Assembly: GCF_000520975.1 (NCBI RefSeq)
Contig: NZ_JACB01000003.1
Coordinates: 124,001 to 188,000 of the forward strand
Source: Aquimarina megaterium XH134
GTDB lineage: Bacteria > Bacteroidota > Bacteroidia > Flavobacteriales > Flavobacteriaceae
Direction: 5' to 3'
Length of the DNA: 64,000 nt
The notes beneath the pieces are model-generated. The model was not told the origin of the DNA. It ran no database searches and was given only the letters and a program-made list of their open reading frames with translations. Of this stretch, positions 8,559-16,491 are shown one piece after another. Numbering within the stretch: the first letter of the stretch is position 1; each line of letters begins with the position of its first letter. The position numbers were made by a program, and so were the translations under genes.

Positions 8559-9002
8559 TTACACTTTCCAGAAAAACCTTTCTTTAGTTTTTGATTTTGC
8601 TCCTATTTTTTTATAAAAGTTGATAGCATCGGTATTAAAATCGGGAGTTTGCCACTGAATAATAGTACAGCCTTCTGATATAGCAAATTCTTTTACCAAA
8701 GCCATTATTTTTGTGCCAACTCCTTTTCCCCGCGTTTCTTCTTTAAGATATAAACAATCGAGATAGATATAAAAATGAGCATCCCAGGTAGAGAACTGTT
8801 TCATAAAAGTTGAATATCCCAAAAGCTCGTTATTTTGCTCTACAACAACACATTTTAAGACATTCTCTGAACCGAAAAGATATTGCAAAAGTAATGTTGC
8901 TTTCTCATTAGAATCAAAGGTTGCTTTTTCATATAGAGCATGAGCTTTACACAGTAAAACAATTTGTTTGATATCTTCTTCTTTTGCAAATCTAATAATC
9001 AT
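8559..9002 (-). CDS. GNAT-family N-acetyltransferase
   Basis: 147 aa GNAT fold. The acetyl-CoA pyrophosphate-binding motif A reads RGKGVGTKI, preceded by the strand YLDCLYL, and the C-terminal motif B region has INFYKKIGA. The layout resembles diamine/aminoglycoside-type small acetyltransferases, but the acceptor is unknown. It lies 9 bp downstream of the rhodanese gene on the same strand, so the two form an operon probably controlled from the divergent regulatory region next to the MetR-like regulator. Confidence 0.88.
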   Translation of the reverse strand: MIIRFAKEEDIKQIVLLCKAHALYEKATFDSNEKATLLLQYLFGSENVLKCVVVEQNNELLGYSTFMKQFSTWDAHFYIYLDCLYLKEETRGKGVGTKIMALVKEFAISEGCTIIQWQTPDFNTDAINFYKKIGAKSKTKERFFWKV

Positions 9003-9011
9003 AATTTCATT

Positions 9012-9404
9012 TTAACATGCACATTGAATTAAGGAACCTTTAGAAGGTTTGGTTCCCTGGGTGGCATATCCATCAAATTTCCACCATTCAATACCACCGA
9101 TTAATTCTTTTACTTTAAACCCAAGTCTGACCATATGTAATGCTCCTTTGGTAGAAGCATTACAACCAATACCATCGCAATAACAAATATAAGTTTTTGT
9201 TTTATCAAGATGAGTGGTGTTTTCTGCTGTCATTTCCTGATGAGGTAGGTTAATAGCGGTCGGGATATGTTCTTTTTCATACCCAAAAGATTGTCTGGTA
9301 TCGACCACTACGATATTTTCTTCTTTTTCAAGAGCATCAAATAAGTCAGAAGGATCCATTTCATAAGCTAATTTGTTTTCGTAAAATTTAATTTGATTTT
9401 CCAT
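9012..9404 (-). CDS. Rhodanese-like domain protein
   Basis: 130 aa single rhodanese domain with the VVDTR strand (33-37) and the EHIPTAINLP motif (45-54). The active-site loop reads C76-D-G-I-G-C81, so the catalytic cysteine is probably Cys76; the arginine often found at the sixth loop position is replaced by Cys81. Extra cysteines sit at Cys74 and in the C-terminal QCAC. Rhodaneses carry sulfane sulfur as a cysteine persulfide. A -7 box (TACATTTG, minus strand, 9426-9433) lies 22 bp upstream. The cysteine-rich loop could permit intramolecular disulfide chemistry; this is inference. Confidence 0.88.
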   Translation of the reverse strand: MENQIKFYENKLAYEMDPSDLFDALEKEENIVVVDTRQSFGYEKEHIPTAINLPHQEMTAENTTHLDKTKTYICYCDGIGCNASTKGALHMVRLGFKVKELIGGIEWWKFDGYATQGTKPSKGSLIQCAC

Positions 9405-9488
9405 AATGCTGTGTTTTTATTTTGTCAAATGTACTATCAATTTATAGTCTATTCCTACCAGGTTAGATGAATGATTCGAGGCAGTAAT

Positions 9489-9501
9489 TGAAATATTTTC
9501 A
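9489..9501. promoter_or_regulatory. MetR-type operator TGAA-N5-TTCA
   Basis: Sequence TGAAATATTTTCA, a perfect match to the published MetR consensus TGAA-N5-TTCA and itself symmetric (TGAAA-TAT-TTTCA). It lies between the divergent rhodanese operon and the MetR-like LysR gene: about 56-68 bp upstream of the rhodanese -7 box (9426-9433) and over the -33 region of the LysR promoter. Position fits activation of one side and autorepression of the other. Confidence 0.6.
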
Positions 9502-9524
9502 CATTCGTTACACTAGTATTATTG

Positions 9525-9532
9525 TAGCTTTG
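9525..9532 (+). promoter_or_regulatory. -7 box of the LysR gene
   Basis: TAGCTTTG fits TAnnTTTG and ends only 5 bp before the ATG at 9538. The start site would fall at or near the start codon, implying a leaderless or nearly leaderless mRNA. Confidence 0.5.
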
Positions 9533-9537
9533 TAGGT

Positions 9538-10428
9538 ATGGATATTAAGTATTTTAGACTCATAAAAACTATTACTGAAGAAGGTAATATTGCCAACTCA
9601 TCAGAGCGATTATTTTTAACGCAATCGGCATTAAGTCATCAATTAAAAGAATTAGAAACAAGATTAGGTTTTAAAGTATTTCATAGAACAAGAAATAAAT
9701 GGAAACTAACAGAGGAAGGTATAGAATTATATAAGATAGCTAATAATGTGCTTGAAACTATTGAACAGGGGTTTAATACGATCCAACAAATAAAAACAGG
9801 ATCTAAAGGAAATATTAAAGTAAGTACAGAATGTTATTCTTTTTATCAGGGATTACCGGGATTCATTCAAAAAATGGGAATGCTATATCCTCAGATTGAT
9901 GTAGATCTTATTCTTGAAGCCACACATCAACCGATTTCAAAACTATTATCAAACGAAATTGATATTGCTTTGGTAACTTCTATACCCGCAAATGATCGAT
10001 TATCAAGTATTACATTGTTTGAGGATGAAACGTATGCTATTATGCACAAAGAACATAGGTATGGCAAAACCAAATATTTAAGTGCTAGTGACTTTGCAGA
10101 TATTCATTTGATTATTCATTCTTTCCCTTTAGAAACAGTATCTGTTTATGAGCAATTCTTAAAACCCAATAACATAACACCAATAAAAATTTCTGCTATC
10201 CCGCTTACCGAAGTTTCTTTAGAAATGGTGAATGCCAATATGGGAATTATATGCATGCCGAAATGGGCATTAAAATCACTAAAAATACCTACAGATTTAA
10301 TATTTAAAAGCATTGGAAAGTATGGAGTAAAACGAACCCATTATTTGGTCGTTAGAAAAGAAGATATGCATAAAAAATACATTAATGATTTTGTTTTAAG
10401 TTTTAAAGAGGAATTTCTGGGTATCTGA
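9538..10428 (+). CDS. LysR-family regulator, MetR-like
   Basis: 296 aa. The N-terminal winged HTH spans about 1-60 with TQSALSHQLKELETRLG, close to the TQSALSHQ...LEQRLGF segment of enterobacterial MetR. The effector domain (about 90-290) shares MetR-like features: TECYSF near its start, LYPQIDVDL, and a FLKPNNITP segment. MetR responds to homocysteine and controls methionine biosynthesis. Here the neighbour is a rhodanese-GNAT operon, and a perfect MetR-type box lies between the divergent genes. A role in sulfur metabolism is therefore plausible but inferred; the metE/metH targets are not in this window. Confidence 0.87.
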   Translation: MDIKYFRLIKTITEEGNIANSSERLFLTQSALSHQLKELETRLGFKVFHRTRNKWKLTEEGIELYKIANNVLETIEQGFNTIQQIKTGSKGNIKVSTECYSFYQGLPGFIQKMGMLYPQIDVDLILEATHQPISKLLSNEIDIALVTSIPANDRLSSITLFEDETYAIMHKEHRYGKTKYLSASDFADIHLIIHSFPLETVSVYEQFLKPNNITPIKISAIPLTEVSLEMVNANMGIICMPKWALKSLKIPTDLIFKSIGKYGVKRTHYLVVRKEDMHKKYINDFVLSFKEEFLGI

Positions 10429-10539
10429 TTTGTATTTTTTATTTAAAAACGGTCTAATTAAATGCATCAAATGGCTGCGTACCAAATAATCAACAAAATT
10501 CACTGTCGATTTGTTAATTACTTTGTAGAAAGGCTGTTT

Positions 10540-10547
10540 TAATTTTG
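10540..10547 (+). promoter_or_regulatory. Probable -7 box of parE
   Basis: TAATTTTG matches TAnnTTTG, 41 bp before the parE ATG. No well-spaced -33 TTG is seen (nearest TTTG boxes give spacers of 14 and 26 bp). Confidence 0.35.
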
Positions 10548-10588
10548 TAAGTGAAACCTTATATTAGCAGGCATTCTACCCTATATTT

Positions 10589-12448
10589 ATGAGCAAAGAA
10601 ACCAAATATACCGAAGATAATATACGATCCCTCGACTGGAAAGAACATATACGTATGCGACCCGGAATGTATATCGGGAAACTAGGTGATGGTTCTTCTG
10701 CAGATGATGGTATCTATATTTTATTAAAAGAAGTGCTAGACAATTCTATTGATGAATATGTAATGGGCGCCGGTAAAACGATTGAAATCTCTATTCAAGG
10801 AGATAAAGTAAATGTAAGAGACTACGGTCGTGGGATTCCATTAGGTAAGGTGGTGGATGTAGTTTCTAAAATGAATACCGGAGGTAAATATGATTCTCGA
10901 GCATTTAAAAAATCTGTAGGGCTAAACGGTGTAGGTACAAAAGCAGTTAATGCATTATCTACATTTTTTAGAGTAGAGTCTACGCGAGATGGCAAATCAG
11001 CTTCGGCAGAATTCGAAAAAGGAAACCTCACCAATCAGGATACATTAGAAGAAACTTCTCGTAGAAGAGGAACCAAAGTATCTTTTGTACCAGATAGCAC
11101 TATATTTAAGCATTACAAGTATCGTTCTGAGTATGTAGCCAAAATGCTTAAAAACTATGTGTATCTTAACCCTGGTTTGACCATTATCTTTAATGGAGAA
11201 AAATATTTTTCAGAAAATGGATTAAGAGATCTTTTGTCCGACAATATAAAAGAAGAGGATAGACTATATGATATTGTTCATCTTAAAGGTGATGATATAG
11301 AAATTGCGATTACACATAGTAAAACACAATATAGTGAAGAGTACCATTCTTTTGTAAATGGGCAACATACAACCCAAGGAGGAACACATCAGGCAGCATT
11401 TAGAGAGGCCGTAGTGAAAACAATTAGAGAGTTTTATGGTAAAAATTATGAAGCCAGTGATATTCGTAAATCGATTGTATCTGCGATAAGCATTAAAGTG
11501 ATGGAACCTGTTTTTGAAAGTCAGACCAAGACAAAATTAGGTTCTACAGAAATGGGAGGAGATTTACCAACGGTTCGAACCTATATTAATGATTTTGTAA
11601 AAACTAAATTAGATAACTTTCTTCATAAAAATACCAGTACGGCAGAAAGCTTACAGCGAAAAATATTACAGGCAGAACGTGAACGTAAAGATTTATCTGG
11701 AATTCGAAAACTAGCAAAAGAGAGAGCAAAGAAAGCTAGTTTGCATAATAAAAAATTAAGAGATTGCCGTATCCATCTTACCGATAGTAAGAAAGACCGT
11801 AATCTCGAAAGTACACTGTTTATTACCGAGGGAGATTCTGCAAGTGGATCTATTACCAAATCCAGGGATGTAAATACCCAGGCTGTTTTTAGCTTACGCG
11901 GAAAACCGTTGAATAGCTATAACATGAGCAAAAAGATCGTGTATGAAAATGAAGAATTTAATCTATTACAAGCAGCACTTAATATAGAAGAATCCTTAGA
12001 AGATTTACGTTATAACAATATTGTAATTGCTACTGATGCCGATGTAGATGGTATGCACATACGATTATTACTGATTACTTTCTTTCTGCAATTTTTTCCA
12101 GAGGTAATAAAAGAAGGGCATTTATATATATTACAAACTCCATTATTTAGAGTACGTAATAAAAAAGAAACCATTTATTGCTACTCAGAACAAGAAAGAA
12201 GAGATGCCATAGCAAAATTATCGGGTAAACCAGAAATTACACGATTTAAGGGATTAGGGGAGATTTCTCCAGACGAATTTGTGCATTTTATAGGAGATGA
12301 TATACGTTTAGATCCTGTGATGTTAGATAAAGAAAAGTCGATCGAAGAATTATTGTCTTTCTATATGGGGAAAAACACACCGCAAAGACAAGAATTTATT
12401 ATTGATAACCTTAAAGTAGAACTGGATTCAGTAGAGGAAGAATTATAA
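10589..12448 (+). CDS. parE: DNA topoisomerase IV subunit B
   Basis: 619 aa type IIA topoisomerase ATPase subunit. The GHKL ATPase domain opens with RMRPGMYIG and [10 protein letters not shown] (Mg-ATP asparagine), followed by the transducer domain. The TOPRIM domain has ITEGDSASG and DADVDGMHI for metal binding. The C-terminus ends soon after TOPRIM, giving the short ParE-like length rather than the roughly 640-800 aa of GyrB. It is followed 25 bp later by parC, so the two subunits form one operon that decatenates replicated chromosomes. Confidence 0.95.
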   Translation: MSKETKYTEDNIRSLDWKEHIRMRPGMYIGKLGDGSSADDGIYILLKEVLDNSIDEYVMGAGKTIEISIQGDKVNVRDYGRGIPLGKVVDVVSKMNTGGKYDSRAFKKSVGLNGVGTKAVNALSTFFRVESTRDGKSASAEFEKGNLTNQDTLEETSRRRGTKVSFVPDSTIFKHYKYRSEYVAKMLKNYVYLNPGLTIIFNGEKYFSENGLRDLLSDNIKEEDRLYDIVHLKGDDIEIAITHSKTQYSEEYHSFVNGQHTTQGGTHQAAFREAVVKTIREFYGKNYEASDIRKSIVSAISIKVMEPVFESQTKTKLGSTEMGGDLPTVRTYINDFVKTKLDNFLHKNTSTAESLQRKILQAERERKDLSGIRKLAKERAKKASLHNKKLRDCRIHLTDSKKDRNLESTLFITEGDSASGSITKSRDVNTQAVFSLRGKPLNSYNMSKKIVYENEEFNLLQAALNIEESLEDLRYNNIVIATDADVDGMHIRLLLITFFLQFFPEVIKEGHLYILQTPLFRVRNKKETIYCYSEQERRDAIAKLSGKPEITRFKGLGEISPDEFVHFIGDDIRLDPVMLDKEKSIEELLSFYMGKNTPQRQEFIIDNLKVELDSVEEEL

Positions 12449-12473
12449 TTATTAGAAGCCCCAGAAGTTATAT

Positions 12474-15140
12474 ATGGATTTGGAAAACGAAAACGAAGAA
12501 TTACATCACGATTTAAACCCTGAAGATCACGAACCGCAAGAGGTTATTACAAAGGTCACAGGAATGTACAAAGACTGGTTTCTGGATTATGCATCTTATG
12601 TAATCCTGGAACGGGCAGTACCTGCAATTGAAGATGGTCTAAAACCGGTACAACGTCGTATTCTTCATTCTATGAAGGATTTAGATGATGGTCGATATAA
12701 TAAGGTAGCCAATATTGTTGGGCATACGATGCAATATCATCCCCATGGAGATGCCAGTATTTCTGATGCAATGGTACAAGTGGGACAAAAGGAGTTACTA
12801 ATCGATATGCAAGGAAACTGGGGTAATATTCTTACCGGGGATAGAGCAGCGGCTTCGAGATATATAGAAGCTCGGTTATCTAAATTTGCATTAGATGTAG
12901 TATATAACCCTAAAGTTACCGATTGGCAATTATCCTATGATGGAAGGAAGAAAGAACCGATTAATCTTCCGGTTAAATTTCCCCTATTATTAGCACAAGG
13001 CGCAGAAGGAATAGCCGTTGGGTTAAGTACTAAGATTCTTCCTCATAATTTTATAGAACTAATAGATGCATCTATAAAGCATTTACAAGGTAAACGATTT
13101 ACGATCTTACCCGATTTTCCTACGTCTGGTATTGCAGATTTCACGAATTATAATGATGGCAATCGAGGGGGTAAGGTAAGAGTACGTGCAGAAATATCCC
13201 AATATGACAAAAATACTTTGGTCATAAATGAAATACCGTTTTCTACAACAACTACTTCTTTAATAGATTCTATTCTTAAAGCGAATGAGAAAGGAAAGAT
13301 AAAAGTTAAAAAAATAGAAGATAATACCGCTGCAGAAGTAGAGATATTAGTGCATCTTCCTTCTGGTATTTCTCCAGATAAAACAATTGATGCCCTATAT
13401 GCATTTACGAATTGTGAAGTATCTATTTCTCCTCTTGGTTGTGTTATAGAAGATAATAAGCCAAACTTTATTGGTGTTTCAGAAATGTTACGTCGTTCTA
13501 CAGACAATACTGTGGAGTTATTGAAAAAAGAACTCGAAATTCAATTAGATGAATTACAGGAACAATGGCACTTTGCTTCGTTAGAAAGAATTTTTATAGA
13601 AAATCGTATTTATCGTGATATCGAGGAAGTAGATACATGGGAAGGAGTGATACAAGCAATTGATAAAGGATTGAAACCTCACATAAAACACCTGAAACGA
13701 GCAGTTACTGAAGAAGATATTGTACGTCTAACAGAAATTCGAATTAAGCGTATTTCTAAATTTGATATTGATAAAGCGCAACAAAAAATAGAAGCGCTTG
13801 AAGAAGATATAGCCCAGGTAAAACATAATCTCGAACACCTTATAGAGTTTGCTATAGATTATTTTAAAAGGCTAAAAACTACTTATGGTAAAGGAAAAGA
13901 GCGTAAGACCGAAATCAAGATCTTTGATGATATTGAAGCGACCAAAGTAGTAATTCGAAATACAAAATTATATGTAAATCGAGAAGAAGGATTTATTGGA
14001 ACTTCACTTCGTAGAGATGAATATGTAGCAGATTGTTCTGATATTGATGATATTATATGTTTTACAGGAGAAGGAAAATTGATGATTACCAAAGTTGGAT
14101 CAAAGACTTTTATTGGTAAAAATATAATTCATGTTGCTGTCTTTAAGAAAAAAGATAAGCGTACCATTTATAATTTGATTTATCAGGATGGTAGAGGAGG
14201 AGCTTCATATGTAAAGCGTTTTGCCGTTACTGGAGTAACTAGAGATAAAGAATATGATCTTACCCAAGGTAAAAAAGCATCTAAAATCTCATACTTTTCG
14301 GCAAATCCGAATGGAGAAGCCGAGGTAATTACTATATATCTAAGACAAGCTGGAAGTATCAAAAAATTAAAATTTGATTTAGATTTTGCAGATTTGTTAA
14401 TCAAAGGTAGAGGAGTAAAAGGAAATATTGTTACCAAGTATAATATTAAGAAAATTGAACTAAAAGAGCAGGGAGTATCTACTCTAAAACCGCGAAAAAT
14501 ATGGTTTGATGATTCAGTACAACGACTTAATGTAGATGGAAGAGGAGAATTATTAGGCGAGTTTAGAGGAGAAGACCGTATTTTGGTTATAAATCAAAAT
14601 GGTATGGTGAAGACAATTATCCCCGAGATGACATTGCATTTTAGTTCGGATATGATTGTTTTAGAAAAATGGAAACCTAAAAAACCAATATCTGCAATAT
14701 ATTGGGATGGGGAGAAAGAAAAATATTATGTAAAACGGTTTTTAATTGAAAACTCAGAGCGCGAAGAGACTTTTATTACAGAACATCAAAAATCTTTCTT
14801 AGAAGTTATCTCTACCGATTATAGACCGATGGCAGAAATAGTATTTACTAAGCTTAGAGGCAAAGATCAACGGCATAATGAAGAAATAAACCTAGAGGAG
14901 TTTATATCGATCAAAGGAATAAAAGCATTAGGAAATCAGCTAACTACACATAAAGTAAAACAAATCAATCTACTGGATCCATTACCATATGAAGAACAAG
15001 AATCTCTTCCTGCAGAAGAAATTGAAGTGATTGAAGAAGAGAATGTATCTCCAGAAAAAATAGATACTAAAACTTCTGCAAAACCTTCTGATGATGATAC
15101 TGATGCTGGTGGAGAAGGAGAACAAGCTAGTTTATTCTAG
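12474..15140 (+). CDS. parC: DNA topoisomerase IV subunit A
   Basis: 888 aa GyrA/ParC-family cleavage subunit. The winged-helix/tower region contains the catalytic tyrosine Tyr130 in ASRYIEARL. The quinolone-determining loop reads HPHGDASISD, with alanine where E. coli GyrA has Ser83 and aspartate at the acidic position. The C-terminal beta-pinwheel lacks a recognisable QRRGGKG gyrase box, supporting topoisomerase IV over gyrase. The last roughly 50 residues are an acidic low-complexity tail ending ASLF. It is co-transcribed with parE. Confidence 0.94.
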   Translation: MDLENENEELHHDLNPEDHEPQEVITKVTGMYKDWFLDYASYVILERAVPAIEDGLKPVQRRILHSMKDLDDGRYNKVANIVGHTMQYHPHGDASISDAMVQVGQKELLIDMQGNWGNILTGDRAAASRYIEARLSKFALDVVYNPKVTDWQLSYDGRKKEPINLPVKFPLLLAQGAEGIAVGLSTKILPHNFIELIDASIKHLQGKRFTILPDFPTSGIADFTNYNDGNRGGKVRVRAEISQYDKNTLVINEIPFSTTTTSLIDSILKANEKGKIKVKKIEDNTAAEVEILVHLPSGISPDKTIDALYAFTNCEVSISPLGCVIEDNKPNFIGVSEMLRRSTDNTVELLKKELEIQLDELQEQWHFASLERIFIENRIYRDIEEVDTWEGVIQAIDKGLKPHIKHLKRAVTEEDIVRLTEIRIKRISKFDIDKAQQKIEALEEDIAQVKHNLEHLIEFAIDYFKRLKTTYGKGKERKTEIKIFDDIEATKVVIRNTKLYVNREEGFIGTSLRRDEYVADCSDIDDIICFTGEGKLMITKVGSKTFIGKNIIHVAVFKKKDKRTIYNLIYQDGRGGASYVKRFAVTGVTRDKEYDLTQGKKASKISYFSANPNGEAEVITIYLRQAGSIKKLKFDLDFADLLIKGRGVKGNIVTKYNIKKIELKEQGVSTLKPRKIWFDDSVQRLNVDGRGELLGEFRGEDRILVINQNGMVKTIIPEMTLHFSSDMIVLEKWKPKKPISAIYWDGEKEKYYVKRFLIENSEREETFITEHQKSFLEVISTDYRPMAEIVFTKLRGKDQRHNEEINLEEFISIKGIKALGNQLTTHKVKQINLLDPLPYEEQESLPAEEIEVIEEENVSPEKIDTKTSAKPSDDDTDAGGEGEQASLF

Positions 15141-15231
15141 ATTTTGATGGAAAGCATAAATATGCTGATATAGATAGACTTAATTAAGAAACTAACTTCT
15201 TCAGAAATGAAAGAAGAAAAAATATTTTAAT

Positions 15232-15726
15232 TTGTTAATCTGTAAAACTCAAGAAATAGATATTGATACGGTAGTATCGATAGAAGCTGATACTGAAAAC
15301 TCACAGTTCATATTGCCTAACTCCAAAGAAGAACATTTACATCTGATAGCAGATAGTGATATAGAACATTTGATACTGAAATCTGAAAATAACATAACTA
15401 TTGGTTTTGTAATATTGGCAGGATTGCAAAATAATAACAGGAGTATTGAATTTCAAAGAATCGTTATAAACTCAAAAGGAAGAGGGTATGGTAGAATGGC
15501 AATTAAAGAACTAAAACAGTATTGTTTTAAAAAATTAGACTGTCATCGCTTGTGGTTAGATGTATTCGAAACGAATAAAAGAGCCAGATATTTATATCAA
15601 TCTGAAGGGTTTAAAGAGGAAGGGATATTAAGAGATAGTATATGGGTTAATGGTGAATTTAAAAACTTAATAATCATGTCGATGCTTGAAAACGAATACA
15701 TAAACACTACTACCAACAAAATATAG
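15232..15726 (+). CDS. GNAT-family acetyltransferase (RimJ/RimL-like), 5' end uncertain
   Basis: About 164 aa if read from the TTG at 15232. Motif A reads NSKGRGYGRMA, followed by DCHRLWLDVFETNKRARYLYQSEGF, typical of the Acetyltransf_3 group that modifies protein N-termini, amino acids or antibiotics. The in-frame start is weak. An ATG at 15207 opens a short frame (MKEEKIF, stop) that would join this gene in frame if one A were removed from the A6 run at 15217-15222, giving a natural MKEEKYFN start. So the gene may carry a frameshift, a slippage-dependent start or a sequencing error. Domain identity is secure; the start is not. Confidence 0.75.
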   Translation: MLICKTQEIDIDTVVSIEADTENSQFILPNSKEEHLHLIADSDIEHLILKSENNITIGFVILAGLQNNNRSIEFQRIVINSKGRGYGRMAIKELKQYCFKKLDCHRLWLDVFETNKRARYLYQSEGFKEEGILRDSIWVNGEFKNLIIMSMLENEYINTTTNKI

Positions 15727-15737
15727 AGCTATTTATC

Positions 15738-16316
15738 TTAAGATTTCTTTACAAACTTTGTAAGAATAACTATATGTTGCCCATTTGCACGACCTTCGAT
15801 ATGCTCTGGGTTATCATGAACTAATGAAATATTTCTAACATGAGTCCCTCGTTTAGCAGTAAAATTAGCACCTTTTACATCTAGATCTTTAATTAAAACA
15901 ACAGAATCTCCAGCTTGTAATAGCGCACCATTAGCATCTAAATGCTTAATTGCATTTTCTTTATCATCCCCATCTCCAGAGGCATTTGCCCATGCTGTCA
16001 TATCCTCATCCAGATAAAGCATATCTAATAAGTCTTGTGGCCAACCTTCAGATTTTAATCTATGTAACATTCTCCAAGCCATTACTTGTACTGCAGGAAC
16101 TTCACTCCACATACTATCATTAAGACAACGCCAGTGATTTATATCTACTTTCTCTGGGTCTTCTATTTGTTCTAAACACACTTGAGAAATAAGAATATGT
16201 GAGTCTAGACCTGTCCCAGGAGATTTAGGCACTTCATAGACTTTCAAATTTTCAGTTACCCCTGATAATTCACATACAGATCCGCTACGCTTGTGTAATT
16301 CTCTTTCTAGACTCAT
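15738..16316 (-). CDS. phnA: PhnA domain protein
   Basis: 192 aa. The C-terminal half matches the PhnA domain (GDSVVLIKDLDVKGANF, KRGTHVRNI, then a KFVKK tail). The N-terminal part has HKRSGSVCELSG, which resembles the first half of the zinc-ribbon-like N-terminal PhnA region, with no obvious second Cys pair. Family members are historically called alkylphosphonate utilisation protein, but the biochemical role is unsettled and the name does not imply phosphonoacetate hydrolase activity. It is a single gene, convergent with the GNAT gene (11 bp between stops). Confidence 0.85.
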   Translation of the reverse strand: MSLERELHKRSGSVCELSGVTENLKVYEVPKSPGTGLDSHILISQVCLEQIEDPEKVDINHWRCLNDSMWSEVPAVQVMAWRMLHRLKSEGWPQDLLDMLYLDEDMTAWANASGDGDDKENAIKHLDANGALLQAGDSVVLIKDLDVKGANFTAKRGTHVRNISLVHDNPEHIEGRANGQHIVILTKFVKKS

Positions 16317-16491
16317 TATAATGATACGTTTATGGTGTAGATTGTTTAATACTGCAAAAGTGCATTAAAATTTATAATTATGAAATAGCAGATAACCTAT
16401 TTATTGATGATGACAGATAATAATAAAGACCCATTAGAATTCAAAAATGTAATGAGCCTTTATTATCGAAATTTTAATACCTACACATTGA

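Noticed and set aside
10589..15140. parE-parC considered as gyrB-gyrA
   Set aside because: Short B subunit, absence of a gyrase box in the A-subunit C-terminus and the adjacent operon order favour topoisomerase IV.
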